From positions 1,116,001 to 1,180,000 of the forward strand of contig SCHM01000005.1 of the NCBI GenBank assembly GCA_004123355.1: 64,000 bases of DNA. Reading direction: 5' to 3'. A model generated the notes under the pieces. That model did no database searches. It saw only the letters and a program-made list of their open reading frames with translations, and was not told where the DNA came from. The position numbers were made by a program, and so were the translations under genes. Positions 24,407-37,021 of the stretch are shown here, one piece after another (position 1 is the stretch's first letter; every line of letters begins with the position of its first letter). The stretch comes from Amphirosellinia nigrospora. Taxonomy: Eukaryota; Ascomycota; Sordariomycetes; Xylariales; Xylariaceae.

Positions 24407-25429
24407 ATGGCTTCGACAAAACCCAGGTATGCAGACTTACGCTCCAACTGCGTTGCCCCGCATTGCCGCTAATAACAAACGCCACCTTCACAGAGACTGG
24501 GCCGACGACGATGAGGGCGACGACGTCGCCATCGAACTGCCGCCTCCGCAGACGATCCAAAACAAAGATGGGACGAAGACCACCATCACGTATCGCCTGA
24601 ACGAGAATGGCCAGAAAGTAAAGACGACCCGCCGCATCCGCTTAGTGACACACCGCGAGGTTGTCAACCCCCGCGTGGCCGAGCGCAAGACCTGGGCCAA
24701 GTTTGGTCTATCCGAGAAGGATGGCGCCGGCCCCCAACACGACACAACCTCAGTCGGCGAGAACATCATCTTCCGCCTCAGCACAAACTGGCGCAAGGAT
24801 ACCAAGGATGAAGCCAAGGACCCCAACGCCAACGCCATGAAGGAGCAACTCAAGGACAAGACCGTCAAGTGCCGTATCTGTAACGGCGAGCATTTCACAG
24901 CACGTTGCCCGTACAAGGATACTATGGCTCCGGTAGGCGCCGAGGGTGGTGCAGATGTCGCTGCCGGCATGGGAGATGACCTTTCCGCCGCCGCGGGTGG
25001 TGCTGCTGCAGGCAAGAAGGGCAGCTATGTCCCGCCTGCACTCCGAGGAGATCGCGCCGGTGCCACTGGAGATAGGATGGGCGGTAGCAAATACGGGGAG
25101 AGGGACGATCTGGCTACACTACGTGTCACCAATGTGAGTTCATCGCATCTATCACTCCCAAGCCGATGGCATTTGCGATCCATTACTAACATACACAAAC
25201 ACAGGTTTCAGAGATGGCAGAGGAAGGCGAGCTCCGCGACATGTTCGAAAGGTTTGGCCGTGTCACACGTGTATTCCTTGCTAAGGATCGCGATACTGGT
25301 CTGGCCAAGGGATTCGCTTTCATCAGCTTCGCAGACAGGGGCGACGCTGTCAAGGCATGCGCAAAAATGGATGGTTATGGTTTCAAGCATCTGATCCTGC
25401 GTGTAGAATTTGCAAAGAAGGCCGCATAG
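24407..25429 (+). CDS. TIF35: Translation initiation factor eIF3 subunit g
   Basis: Three exons: 24407-24426, 24494-25133 and 25205-25429, with introns of 67 and 71 nt (GTATGC...CAG, GTGAGT...CAG). The product is 294 residues, the normal length, with no frame break. The N-terminus is acidic ([19 protein letters not shown]), followed by the eIF3g domain around [20 protein letters not shown] and the CCHC-like knuckle [15 protein letters not shown] (about residues 143-157). The C-terminal RRM starts [18 protein letters not shown] and has RNP1 KGFAFISF. Subunit g helps scanning and reinitiation on the 40S ribosome. The 20-nt first exon would be missed by simple open-frame annotation. Confidence 0.97.
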
Positions 25430-26674
25430 GTTCGCAAAATATATAATGATATGACATGAAGGATCATGGGCTACATGACATTACATGGTACTTGACTGGT
25501 GGACATTGCATTTTTCATAGTTATGGGAACGGCGTTTCTGTACATGTTCGAGTAGTTGCTTACCTATTTTCCCTCGTTGATATGGATGCCACAACTGGGT
25601 AGGTATTTGAGTTTAGTAGCACCTTTTTATCCAAGGAGTTGTTTACACTGTTGTTTAACTGCCCACGACGGCAGCTTTGGTCCCACAGCTGCATAGTTTG
25701 ATGCATCCGCTCCCAGAACACCGTCAAGGTTGTTTTCTTCTTTTTCTTTTCTTTTCTGCTTATCAATTGGTCATAGTGGATTCTGCGACATTCCATTTGG
25801 CCACATGGACGTTATCATTGTTTGTTACAATCGGACACCCATCGGCAACATGTGACACGCTGTTTCGACACGAATGCATTGCCTAGCCGGGGTTACGAAC
25901 GCCTGTAAACCGGAATGGTGCAGAAGTTTGTGAGCGGATACTATATGCAGAGGCTATTCTTCGGATAAGCACCGTTAAAGTGGGATGCGTGGGATGAGTG
26001 GGATGAGATGGCTGCAATCGGCTTCGATCGGCAGACTACGTGCTGTCAAATCTCGAAGTTTAAACTGACCCGGCTAAATCGCCGCCGCTTTCCCCACTAC
26101 GGTCAACCCTCTCTTTGCCTGCGGCAGCTGACCGGTCACGCTAAGCGACTGCTGGAATAAACGCGCTGGCATGTTGAAATTGGTCCGGTTAGTGCAGCGA
26201 GTTGCTCCATCAATCAAAAGTATTCAGGGCGTATAACGTTGCTGATAGGTCTGCAGCAGGTACCTCTAGCTACCATCTGACCGGTAACTTCATCGGCAAC
26301 GCTTGATTCTAGCGGTTTCGCAGCAAATCGGCATCTCCCGTCCGTACCTTAAGTACTGTACATGAACTGAAAGTGACGTTATCCCATCCCGCGGCAGATG
26401 CATAAATCACGGTTTTTGAGTTCACACAAAGAATTCCGATAACCTAAGCCGCCTGAGCTATTAATCCCGACATCCCATGTAGTCGAATCGTTTAACTTTC
26501 TTCTTCTTCTCCTTTTGTTCCACAGCCCAGGAAAGACACTTGTTCAACCAGTTGTGCATTGTTTCATTCAACATCTCAGCCGCAGCTGCGAGCAGGTAGA
26601 CGAAGTTCAACACAATTCGTCAACACACCTTGATCGCCCGGCCTCTGCAGCGCGGTCGCAGCCAGCCAATCACA
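25430..26674. other. Intergenic spacer with short tandem repeat
   Basis: No supported gene. 25981-26010 has three imperfect copies of GTGGGATGA. A pyrimidine-rich CTTCTTCTT tract near 26495-26515 lies in the presumed promoter of the next gene. Confidence 0.5.
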
Positions 26675-29600
26675 ATGGATCCATCAACCGATAACCCTGC
26701 TGCTGAGCTGCGTTACAGGCAGGTTGGGAGAAGGAAACAATACCCTCACACCCTTGCGGGGAACAACCAGTCCTCGCACCGCAGTGAAGGAGATGATAAG
26801 AAGTCGCGGGCTCCAGAGACCGGGAAGACGTATGGTCGGACTCGTGGTGGAAGAGGTGAGTGGCGACGGTGTTTGACACGGCCTAATCTAATGGAATACT
26901 GAACTAATTCTCGTGTGCCTCCATCGCTGCAGTCTTCGTAGTGCCTATCACTCAGGATAGAATTCCGCAGATGCTTGATCCTAGACAGCCCAAGAATGTG
27001 AGCGACATCATTGTGCTGGCTGTACTGGCTGCCCACATATTGGCGCTGTACGCTCTGCCTCGCCCCAGAGCAAGTATATCTTTGCTGCTATCTATATATT
27101 TTGGCGTGCCGCCTATAATGTCGGCATTGGTGTCTTGCTACGCTGGCAGTCCAACGACAACACACTGGTTGCATGGGCTCAGAAATGGCAGGTCTTCGAG
27201 CCCCCTTCGACTGGGAAGAACCACGCCCCTGGCTTTACAACTTGCTCAAACGTGAAACCCAGACAGAGGTTCATAGCGAGTTTGACTTTGAGAATGCCCG
27301 ATCGAGTACAACACATGGCTAGTTTTCCGTCGATTTGTCGATCTCGTTCTTTATGCGACTTCGTGTCGTACATTCTTTTTGCCATCGCATGCACCCATAC
27401 GCCGATAGGTGAACATGTGCTCATGACCATGGGTCGCTGGCTTCTAGGGCTAGCCATAGTCGGGTTTAATTTCTGGGTAAAGGTTGATGCCTTCGAGTCG
27501 TGAAGGACTATGCATGGTATTGGGGCGACTTCTTTTTCCTGGTTGACCAAGAATTGACGTTTTGACGGTGTTTTCGAAATGGCACCGCATCCCATGTACT
27601 CCATTGGTTATGCGGTTACTACGGTATTTCCATGATGGCTGGCAGCTACGCCATCCTTTTCATCTCCATCCTCGCTCATACTTGCCAATTCGCCTTCTTG
27701 GTTCTGGTCGAGAATCCTCATATCGAGAAGACCTACAATCCTCCTGCCCCCCGCAAGCGCCTGGAAACTCAAGAACATGATATTTACAGTCACCCGACAC
27801 CGGCACGCCACAGGAGTCTCAAGATGGTTCATCCGTGCTCCAGCAACCATCGCCGAAAGACATCCACAATCTACTCGGTCTTCAAAACATCGATCTATTT
27901 CGAAATACTGATTATTCGACGTGCTTATTGTTGTTGTATCTCATCACACTGGCAATAGTTACCCCACAGGGCCCTTTCTGGCAGTTCTTGTTCATTATGC
28001 ATGCACTCGCGTGGCGCATTTGGTACTCTATTGGCCTAGGCTCCATCTTGCATCGCCAGTCAAAAGACAAGATGTGGACTCGGCATTTCCTGAAGTTTGG
28101 CGACACAACGAATGAGGCGTGGAGACAGTGGAAAGGGATGTATCACATATCTCATGTCCTTTGCTATGCTTCATTCATTGCAGCTTGCTGGAAGATGTAC
28201 TCGGTCCCCATTGACTGGAACTATGGTTTTGTTCTCCTACGCCATGTAATCGGTGCTAGTCTCATCGCACTACAGGTTTGGACTGCTATGAGCATCTACG
28301 AATCGCTAGGCGAATTTGGCTGGTTTTTTGGAGACTTTTTCTTCGATCGCGGTGTCAAACTTAACTACACGTCCATCTATCGATTCTTGAACAATCCCGA
28401 ACGCATTATTGGAACAGCTGGTTTGTGGGCGCGGCTTTGATTACCTGGAGTAAGGCAGTGTTCGTCCTGGCTTGGCTTAGCCACCTTCTCACGATTGGAT
28501 TCCTCGAATTCGTCGAGCAACCCCACATGCGGAAGGTGTATGGCGAGAGCCTCAGGGACGAGTCCGGCTTAACGAGATTCATTAAACGATCACTACCACC
28601 GTACGTGGTGAATGGCAGAGTAGCGTGAATAAGGTCATGGATCGGACTTCGCAAGTGGTCGAGGAGCTTTTAGACGCAGCTCGCCCAAAACTAGCTGCGA
28701 GCGTCTCGACGATTGTTAGAGACACAACAGCGCTTTTCAACAAATATCCTGCTAGGCTTGGGATTAGTAAGTCCGTGCCTAATCTGGCTACTTATGATCC
28801 CAAGCATTATTCAGTCACTGTTCAGGGAGAGAGCTCCTCTGGCTCAGCACTCACAGAAAGATCTAGTGGAAAAGAAGGAACAGCTGGCAGGTTCCCCAGC
28901 TATCTAAATACCCTAATCTTCGAGTATGGCGCACCTATCAAAGTCAAATGGACGGCGCCAGCAAACCACGGCAGAAAGGATTGGATCGGGCTATATATGG
29001 TTGCTGATAACAGGTCAAGAGAGATCACTGACATCTCTTCTTTGGGTCGTTGGATCCCGACAAATCCCGGCCAATACGAGTCTACGACAGCCGATCAGGG
29101 AATTCTTATATCCGATGTCTCCGTTCATGGCCACGGTTCTGATGGAATCAATCTCGTTAGAGGCGAGATGATTTCTCAGGAGACAAGCTGTGGTGGACGC
29201 AGGGTGTTTTCGAGTTCCGGTATCACCATGACGGTACTCATAACGCTATGGCGATTTCACAACCTTTGAAATTCATGTTGCGAGGTTCGATGACGAGGAC
29301 GTAGCAGCGGGTGTTATTCATCAGAGTGCGGTTGAATCAGCGTTGCTACAGTCGTCCAAAACTGCCTCGATCGGGATCCGATATTGCGCCCAGCCAACCA
29401 TCGGAGCCTTGGGTAGTCATGTAGAGCGCGATGGCAAGTACGCAAGAGGATTGTCTATGCTATTCGGCAAATGTTCGGTATCGAGTTTGCCCCGGCAGTC
29501 GTCCCTGACGGGAGCGTAAGAAACCTTGCATGGCGAATATGTAACGCGAAGCAAGTTCTGGTCAGTTTCATCTATACCACCTTCGCCTCACCATCTTAAC

Positions 29601-29743
29601 ATCTTTCCCCATCTCCATGACGGGTATTGGTAGAATACTAATATAATGGATTCTAGGCACCGTACAGCATGTCAAATTCTAAGGGAACGTCAACACCAGG
29701 AATGAGAAACCGCTTAGCCCTTGAATACAACGGAGGGATGTAA
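26675..29743 (+). CDS. CHO2: Phosphatidylethanolamine N-methyltransferase
   Basis: Catalyses the first methylation of phosphatidylethanolamine on the way to phosphatidylcholine, in the ER membrane. Exon 1 starts at 26675 ([18 protein letters not shown]) and ends at 26855; a 77-nt intron follows; exon 2 opens VFVVPITQD. Membrane and PEMT-type segments include [36 protein letters not shown] (context DFVSYILF), [18 protein letters not shown] and, in the second half, [17 protein letters not shown]. The C-terminal non-membrane part has [19 protein letters not shown] and [12 protein letters not shown] last intron (29561-29656) precedes [15 protein letters not shown]. The full length, about 960 codons, is present, but the frame breaks many times, for example in C runs at 27063-27066 and 27225-27228 and near 27500, 27640, 28435, 28625 and 29200. 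Identity is firm. Confidence 0.92.
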
Positions 29744-30561
29744 CATTGGGATTTGGTATCCAGTATTTCGGACATGTCGACAGAAAGTACACAAAAGACG
29801 AAGCTTCACGGCTGTGTTAATGGAAGCTTACGAGTTTCTTCGAAGAACCAATATTGTTTTGCTCAAGCAATGTCGTTATAGATAATACTCCAGAATCCAT
29901 TACTGTACGAAAAAATATAATATATAGATATAATGTAATGGGTTTTCTATTCAAGCCTTTCTGGCTGTTAACTCGCACCCAAAGACTCTTGGTGACGGCG
30001 CCGCTATCTGGGACACTGGATGTCACTATTGTTGGAGTCAGACCGCGCGGTGCTTTTAGAATATCTGCCAGCCTTTTTCGGTGAATAAAGGTTTGATGGC
30101 GAATCTACCCCCTCTTTCAGGTAAGTTCCGATCGCAGGCTTCTCCGTGATCCTCAGCGGCAATGCGCATCCTATCTTGAGTATATGTCTCGCTTTAGGGC
30201 GAGGTTAGTTTTTCTAACTTGACATTTTGAGCTGAAGTTTGTCACAGCTCACTAATTGGAGATTAGGTAATCCGGTCGATGTGTCCGCCACTACAGAAAG
30301 CCACTTAACACATATGACGATTATTGCGACAGATTGAGAAGATGATCTACGTGAGAATCAGTATTTGTTGTGCATTCGACAAGTCATCACACCATGGGCG
30401 ATACCCGCCACGGCGCTCGGCGCTTACAAATCAAGCAAATGGCATGAAATCCTCCCCCGTCACTAGGATGCTTTGTAATATGGTATTGGGTGCCCCAAGT
30501 AACAGTCTTGATGGGCACAAAGTAGCTTCTGTTGCAGATTTATATACAACGTTTACTCAAG
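29744..30561. other. Intergenic spacer
   Basis: No recognisable coding content; AT-rich around 29850-29940. Confidence 0.5.
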
Positions 30562-31923
30562 ATGCAGAACTATGGCTTGATTAGAGTTGGCACGGGCAAC
30601 GCCGTGCTAAAACCGATTCCAATCCCCCAACTACCAGATGACTATATCCTCGTGCGTACAGTGACCGTCGCGTTGAATCCGACGGATTGGACGACGCTCG
30701 ATGCACCCGGCGACGATGGTACGTTGGTTGGGTGTGACTATGCAGGTATTGTAGAAGAGGTCGGGCGGGCCGTGACACGGAATTTCAAGAAGGGGATCGC
30801 ATCGCGGGCATTGGACACGGAGGTATGGCGTGGTAGCCTAGATCCTACGGCGAAGTGACGAGGTTTGACATGGAGTGTTGATCTAACGTATGAATAGGCA
30901 ATGACGCAAACCCGAAAATGGCGCCTTTGCCCGCTATATCGCCGTCAAGGCAAGATCTGCAAGTGCACATCCCTGATGACGTGACTTTTGAGGCGGCTTG
31001 CACTGTTGGTGTCGGGTTTGGGACATGCGGATATGCTCTGTATCAAGTACTGGGACTGCCGTTTCCTGGCGACTGCCGGGGAAATCTAGATGGGGTAAAG
31101 GTGAGAATAGGAATTCGATGTTGATCTACGGAGGCAGTACGGCTACGGGGACTGTTGCCATTCAGCTTGCTAAGTTGTGAGTGAAATCTCACATCACTTT
31201 GTCTCTCTCTTGTGATTTCTGGGCTTGACAACGAGAATTCCGGCTTCTCAAAAGGAAACTACTGTTGACAATGTGCTTCTGTGCATCACAGGTCTGGTTG
31301 GAATGTCTTACCACTTGCTCGCCGAAACACTTCGATCTAGTTCGGGATCGGGGTGCGGACGAAGTGTTCGATTACGTACGTATCCCCTACAACACCTCTT
31401 TAATCTTAGACTGTTAGGATATTAGAGATAATCACCAGCAATATTCCTTTACACATAAATAGCGTGTAACAAACGTAGGGCAGCAGATCCTCGAAGCAAG
31501 CAATGGGTCCATCACCAAGGTCTTCGACACAGTGAACACGACCCACAGCCGAGATCTGCGCCGCGGCCTTCACGCCGCAATCCGAAACTCATTGCAAAGG
31601 GGATCTCATCTACTGCAATCTCCTAGACGTAGCTTGTCCGCGCAACGACGTCGAGTCGATCTCTCCTAGGCTACTCGCTTTCCGGGGAATCTTACATCTT
31701 CGAAGCACAGGAGTTCCCCCCGAGCCGAGTACTCGAGTTTGCTCGAAAATGGTTTCCCGTGGTAGAGAAGCTGTGGGCAGAAGGGAAGTTGAAGACGCAT
31801 CCCGAGAAGGTCGGGGAAGGCGGTCTTTTGGGCTGCCTTGAGGGTATGGAGGACATGCGCCACGGCCGCGTCAGCGGGGTTAAGCTGGTGTATCGGGTCG
31901 ACGAGACTTCGTGGCCGTCATGA
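30562..31923 (+). CDS. Medium-chain (MDR) zinc-less reductase, trans-enoyl reductase/ToxD-like
   Basis: Starts MQNYGLIRVGTGNAVLKPIP, then the GroES-like part with VALNPTDWTTLDAPGDDGT and GCDYAGIVEEVG. Next come the stretch LQVHIPDDVTFEAACTVGVG and the nucleotide-binding region LIYGGSTATGTVAIQLAKL (GGSTATG). Further parts are DRGADEVFDY, KVFDTVN and the closing VGEGGLLGCLEGMEDMRHGR with GVKLVYRVDETSWPS at the stop (31921-31923). Zinc-ligand residues of true alcohol dehydrogenases are not apparent, as in fungal enoyl reductases that serve polyketide synthases. At least three short introns and several frame breaks interrupt the gene. No polyketide synthase is in the window. The nearby P450 on the same strand may act with it, but that is inference. 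Confidence 0.84.
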
Positions 31924-32589
31924 TCTAGTTTCGGATCGTAATAGAAATAACTTGGGTATATCAACGTCTAAATCGTAAAAGTGTCCCGTTGCGCTGCGCC
32001 TGTGCCATAAGTTATTGGATGTGCGAGATTCGGAAGAAGATTGCAGGGTATAGCGCCTCGATGCTGACTCTGAGTCCAGGCTCACACCGGATGAACCTGA
32101 ACCTTTCTTTTGTACTAAAAATAATCGCCAATAATAAGATGTTTAGCGAATGTTGAGGCTGCTTATATAGTCAAGACGGCGACGGTGTTGAGAGCCTATT
32201 TCAACGACTCAGTTTAGCGAAACACTGGCAAGTTGCTCATTGGATTGCATTACGCAACTTTCCAGTCTAGCAAGGATTCAGGATCTGGAAGTTCCGCAAA
32301 TATAAGTTCGAGGGATGGTAACTGCGATCTTAGCGCTAATTTCAGGTATGATAATGTAGGGATCGTGAGGCAATGTACAATTCGCCAACTGTGCTGTTCT
32401 GATTGGGTTACGGGTTGGGAAGTGGAGATTTTAGGTGAGCGGATTCTACGCCGCATGGGCCGAATATAGAGATGCTTGGGAAGTACCAATTATATATATA
32501 TTCCATTCTCTTACGATACGGGTACGAATGCTGTCTTTCAATCAGTTAGCTTTTGTTACAATTGAGACGCTGACAGTCAATCGGTCGCC
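31924..32589. other. Intergenic spacer
   Basis: Space between reductase and P450 genes; no coding content recognised. TATATATA lies near 32492-32500. Confidence 0.5.
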
Positions 32590-34707
32590 ATGTCTCTGTC
32601 ACTGACAGCGAAGTCAGTACTTGTGACAATTGTTGCTGGCATCTGCGCTCACATTATTTATCAATGCATAATTTCCCCTCTTGCCGTTTTCCCCGGGCCG
32701 TTAGCTGCCAAAGTATCTAAGGGGTGGCGTGCTTACGTGACATATAGAGGTCGCTGGCATCGCGATCTAGTTGCCCTTCATCAACGTTATGGGCCTGTGG
32801 TGAGGATAGGTCCAAACGAACTGTGAGTGGGCTATTACTACGCGATTACCCGCAAAGTTCGGTTGCATCTAACTACTAAAAGGAGTGTCGGCGACCCGGA
32901 AGCCTTCCTACAAATCTATAGTAAGTAGTGGTGGAATTATCATTCTCTTCCCCTTCATGCACGGACAGAACAAGTAATGAAAGGATACTTGAACAGGAGC
33001 TAACGGGGCATATCCCAAATCGGCTTCTTACTCTGTCGTCAAGGGCTCGCGACCTTTTGACTTGGCAGGCGAGCGCAATGAGAAGATACATTCCGCACAG
33101 CGCAGACTCGTGGCGAGGGCCTACTCTATGGAGTCGACGCTGCGTCTGGAACCGCAAGTCGATGAACTAATCACCCAGTTACTCAATAAACTCGACGCCG
33201 TGGCATTCTCGAAGCAAATTATCGATATTGGCTACTGGCTACAGCTCTTCGCTTTCGATGTGATCGGTGCAGTCTCGTTCTCAAAGCCTTATGGGTTCGT
33301 CTCCTCGGGGTCAGATTCATATGGCTCAGACAAGGACTTCTTCAGTCGTCTTGCTGCCTCTCTAAGCAGCGCCGCTTGGTTGATGCATGCCGCGTGGGTA
33401 TTTAAGTTGCATCAGAAATTTGTCCTGCGTTGGTTGGCAATCTCCTAGCCGTCAACGAAAGGAATGGCTTCTTCTTCCATTTTGCCCAGGGTGAGGTACA
33501 GACCCGGAGAGAACAAGGAGGCAATGATAAAGATATTGTAGGACAACTCTTCCAGGTCCAGAAAACTAAGGAAGAACTGTAAGTAACCCCGGCCACAAAA
33601 AATAGACACATTGACCCCCGAGGATATAAAGACTGACTATTTGTTTTGTTTTACGACCAGCAACGATCTATCCATCGCATACATGATGACTTCAAACGTC
33701 TTTGCAGGCTCAGATACAACCTCAATTACCCTTCGAGCCATTTTTCTCAACCTAATGCGCCATCCTAAGGTTTTGGCCAAGCTCCGTGCTGAATTGCAAG
33801 GCCAACAAGCCGCAGGGAAGCTAAGCACGATAGTCACTGCGGCTGGAGCAGATCTCTGTCCATATCTACAGGCAGTCATTTACGAAAGTATGAGATTGTT
33901 TAGCCCCGTGGCTTTCATCTTTGATCGAGACGTCCCAACAGAAGGGATGACAATATGTGGGCATCACGTCCCCAACGGCGTAAGTTTGATAGACAAACGA
34001 ATCTCGTCTTGAGCGTTTTTGGTTTCACATATTCGATCAACTGGCCAAAGAAATAGAAACTGACGAATCTTGGATGTAGACGGTGGTTGGAACTAGTCCG
34101 TGGGTCATACATCGGGCTACGAAGATATGGGGCGATGATGTAGAAAGTTTTCGGCCTGAACGCTGGTTAGACTGTGAAGACCCAGGAATTCTTAGTACGT
34201 CCATACTCACGTGCAACTGCAGACGAATCGTGTTGAAGCTAACTTTTCCCCCCAGGGCGGTTCTTTTTCGCATTTGTGAGTAACGCTCGAAGTTGTCTTC
34301 CCGTTTTCGCGTATATGAGGGGTTCTCTTTAGTTATGATCTTGTTCACTATGGTGGTGATTAACCCGAAAATTGCAGGGTGGCGGAACCAGAACATGCAT
34401 CGGCCGCAGTAAGTTATCGAGCCTATCCATTAATATTTGTGATGAGCCATATCATGCTCGAATCAAACAATGCTGATGCTCATTGGAACCTTAGATATTA
34501 GTTGGCTTGAGACTGAGAAGCTTGTCTCCACTCTTGTGATGCGTTACGACTTCACTCTGGCCGAAGACGCTACAATAACGGAGGACTGTGGGTAAGTTAT
34601 TCTATTATTCTAAACTCTCTCATATATACAATAAGCTAAGATGAATATTTAGTGCCCTAGTATTTCTCAAGGGGTTACAAGTGCAAGTCACTCGTCTCCT
34701 AGACTAA
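32590..34707 (+). CDS. Cytochrome P450 monooxygenase (pisatin demethylase-like)
   Basis: An N-terminal membrane anchor (VLVTIVAGICAHIIYQCII) is followed by the hinge PLAVFPGPLAAK. Exon 1 ends at 32822; intron to 32882; then SVGDPEAFLQIY. The I-helix oxygen-binding motif is AGSDTTS (about 33705-33725), the K-helix ExxR is ESMR (about 33890), and PERWL follows. The haem-binding loop is split by introns: FFFAF, intron 34276-34377, then a 31-nt exon 34378-34408 reading GGGTRTCIGR with the ligand Cys, intron, then NISWLETEKLV. The end is LKGLQVQVTRLLD. A frame break near 33423 (one C short) shifts VPALVGNLLAVNER. The motif pattern resembles CYP57/pisatin demethylase relatives; the substrate is unknown. 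With the adjacent reductase it could form a small metabolic unit. Confidence 0.92.
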
Positions 34708-35770
34708 TACTACCTTCCCAGTCAGCCAAAACAAGGAATTGTCGAATTCTTGACATTGAGATGATAAAAGCAAAGTTTAAAAAGATCTTCTAATAACGAG
34801 ATTTCTTCACATCGGAATTGGTGGCTGTTGCATCCTGCTGAGGTGACTCTTCTCGCCTTAGGACTCCCTACTATTTGTACTTAACGAGCTAGGCCGTTAT
34901 CTATCTTTGCTGTCACTCTACTTTATTTAAAATATTATATATAATCTAACGCTTTCGATTGCGAAGCCAGTAACCTAAGTTTAAGGATAGTGATCTATCC
35001 GTTTATTCGAGCAACTGGACTGTTAGGATGGCGGGAAGTATGCGAGGTGTTGTACGCGTGGCAAACCCCTCTGGAACAGCAACGCGAAGGCTGACGAAGT
35101 TGGATGGAACTCCGGCGTTCCTAGCGAAGAAGGCACACCCGAAGTCTGGCCCATCATCACCGAGTCAGTCGTCACATACTGCGGGGCCCTTGCCGGCGAT
35201 TCTGCCGCAAAGAGATGGTGATGCCGAGATATCGTCCGAACTTGGCACCTGGTTCTCATCCGTTCGTCCAGCGACACTGAGAATCACCAACTCGTACGCG
35301 TACCGGAATAAATTTATGAAGCTCTGCTGCCGACATACCCGCAGACTAATGAATTTTGAGAGCAATACGGTGAAGTTATCGGTGCGCCGTATTTTTCCTG
35401 ATAGCGGAGTATCATGGCCCGGGCAGAACCCGGGAGTCCCATGTCTAGATGGCCCTACACCCAGGTCCACTCATGGTGCCTACCATAAGAAGCTGCTTCA
35501 CTGGGAACAGTCTTTCCGTGTATGCATACGGCTTCTGGTGATTTACAGGTGGAAAATCTAGTATGCCTGACCTTGGGGTAGCTTTGATGGCGTTATTCAA
35601 CTAAGCCCGTGAAAGTGGATGTTCATACAACCCAATGTAATGTTTGAACCAGACTCGATCCAGAAGGAAGCCGCTAAACCTGGGTCTAGGCGTCGATTTA
35701 TATAACGTGAAGATCTCAAACATGTTCTTGAGGATGCAACCTTGATCATCCCCAAGCACTGTAGATCACC
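34708..35770. other. Intergenic spacer
   Basis: A frame of 177 codons at 35028-35561 has no recognisable domain and codon content typical of random open frames. Nothing else supported. Confidence 0.45.
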
Positions 35771-37021
35771 ATGCGACCGACATTTCTCGCTTTTCTGGCC
35801 TCTACCTTCGGCGGGCGCTGGTCGGCGGAGTCACGGGTGCAGCTGAGGGTTTTGCGAAAGGGGTCACTGGTGGTGGAAGCGCCACTGCGGTCTACCCAAC
35901 CACGAATGCAGAGCTAGTCTCCTATCTAGGAGACAGCTCTGCTCGTGTCATTATTCTTACCAAGACGTTCGACTTCAGAGGGACGGAAGGCACTACGACC
36001 GGCACTGGTTGTGCTCCTTGGGGCACCGCTTCTGGTTGCCAGACAGCCATCGACCAGAATAGCTGGTGCGAAAACTATCAGCCAGACGCGCCAAAGGTTT
36101 CTGTCTCGTATGACAATGCTGGCACCCTTGGCATCACTGTGAAGAGCAACAAGTCGCTTGTTGGCCAGGGCAGCAGTGGTGTTATTATTGGCAAGGGATT
36201 GAGGATCGTCAGCGGTGCCACAAATATCATCATCCAGAATATTATGATCACCAATATCAACCCTCAATACGTCTGGGGAGGTGATGCCATAGTAAGGAAA
36301 CCTCACAAATCCCGCTATAAATGAGCCATAACTGACATAAGAAAGACCCTCGACAATACAGATCTAGTTTGGATTGATCATGTTACCGTGAGTAGTTGTT
36401 CTATCTGGGACCTGCCGTTAAAGGATTACATGCTGACATACACATTAGACTTCACTTATCGGTCGCCAGCACATTGTTCTCGGCACCGACGCCTCCAACC
36501 GAGTAACTATCAGCAACAACTTCATTGATGGCAGAACAAGCTGGTCTGCCACCTGCGACGGGTATCACTACTGGAATCTTTACTTTACCGGATCCAATGA
36601 CCTCGTAACATTCAAGGGAAACTATATCCTCCATACATCAGGCCGAGCCCCAAGGTCGGAGGCAACACGCTTCTCCACGCCGTCAACAACTACTGGTACC
36701 AAAGCAGCGGCCACGAGTTCGAGGTCGACTCGGGGCCAAGATACTCGTGGAAGGAAACGTGTTCCAGAACGCGGGCGACATGGTCGAGACCAGCAGCCTG
36801 GCCGGCCAGATCTTCACCAGTCCCGACAGCGGCACGAACGCCGCTTGCTCGACTTACCTCGGCCGTGCCTGTCAGCTCAACGCGTACGGAAGCACGACGA
36901 GCTACACGGGCACGGACGAGAGTTTCTTCCAATATTTCAGCGGAAGAACATCGCCTCGGCTGCTTCTGCGTCGTCGGCGCAATCAAGCGTCCCAAATAGC
37001 GCTGGATATGGGACGATCTGA
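35771..37021 (+). CDS. Secreted pectin lyase (polysaccharide lyase family 1)
   Basis: PelA-type pectin lyase, a secreted beta-helix enzyme that cleaves methylated pectin by beta-elimination. The start [15 protein letters not shown] is a short signal peptide; one G added at 35813-35815 joins it to [18 protein letters not shown], the mature N-terminus. Family blocks: [38 protein letters not shown]. Introns 36292-36345 and 36388-36448 flank a 42-nt exon [14 protein letters not shown], the vWiDH signature. Then [51 protein letters not shown] with the expected catalytic Arg region, [10 protein letters not shown] and [11 protein letters not shown]. Frame breaks near 36653 and 36735 (C and G runs) and 36945. 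End [11 protein letters not shown]. It points to plant-material degradation, saprotrophic or pathogenic. Family is sure. Confidence 0.94.

Noticed and set aside
30562-34707. A full secondary-metabolite cluster
   Set aside because: No polyketide synthase, peptide synthetase, terpene synthase or cluster regulator is present.
35028-35561. 177-codon plus-strand frame
   Set aside because: No recognisable domain, no family-like composition; likely chance.
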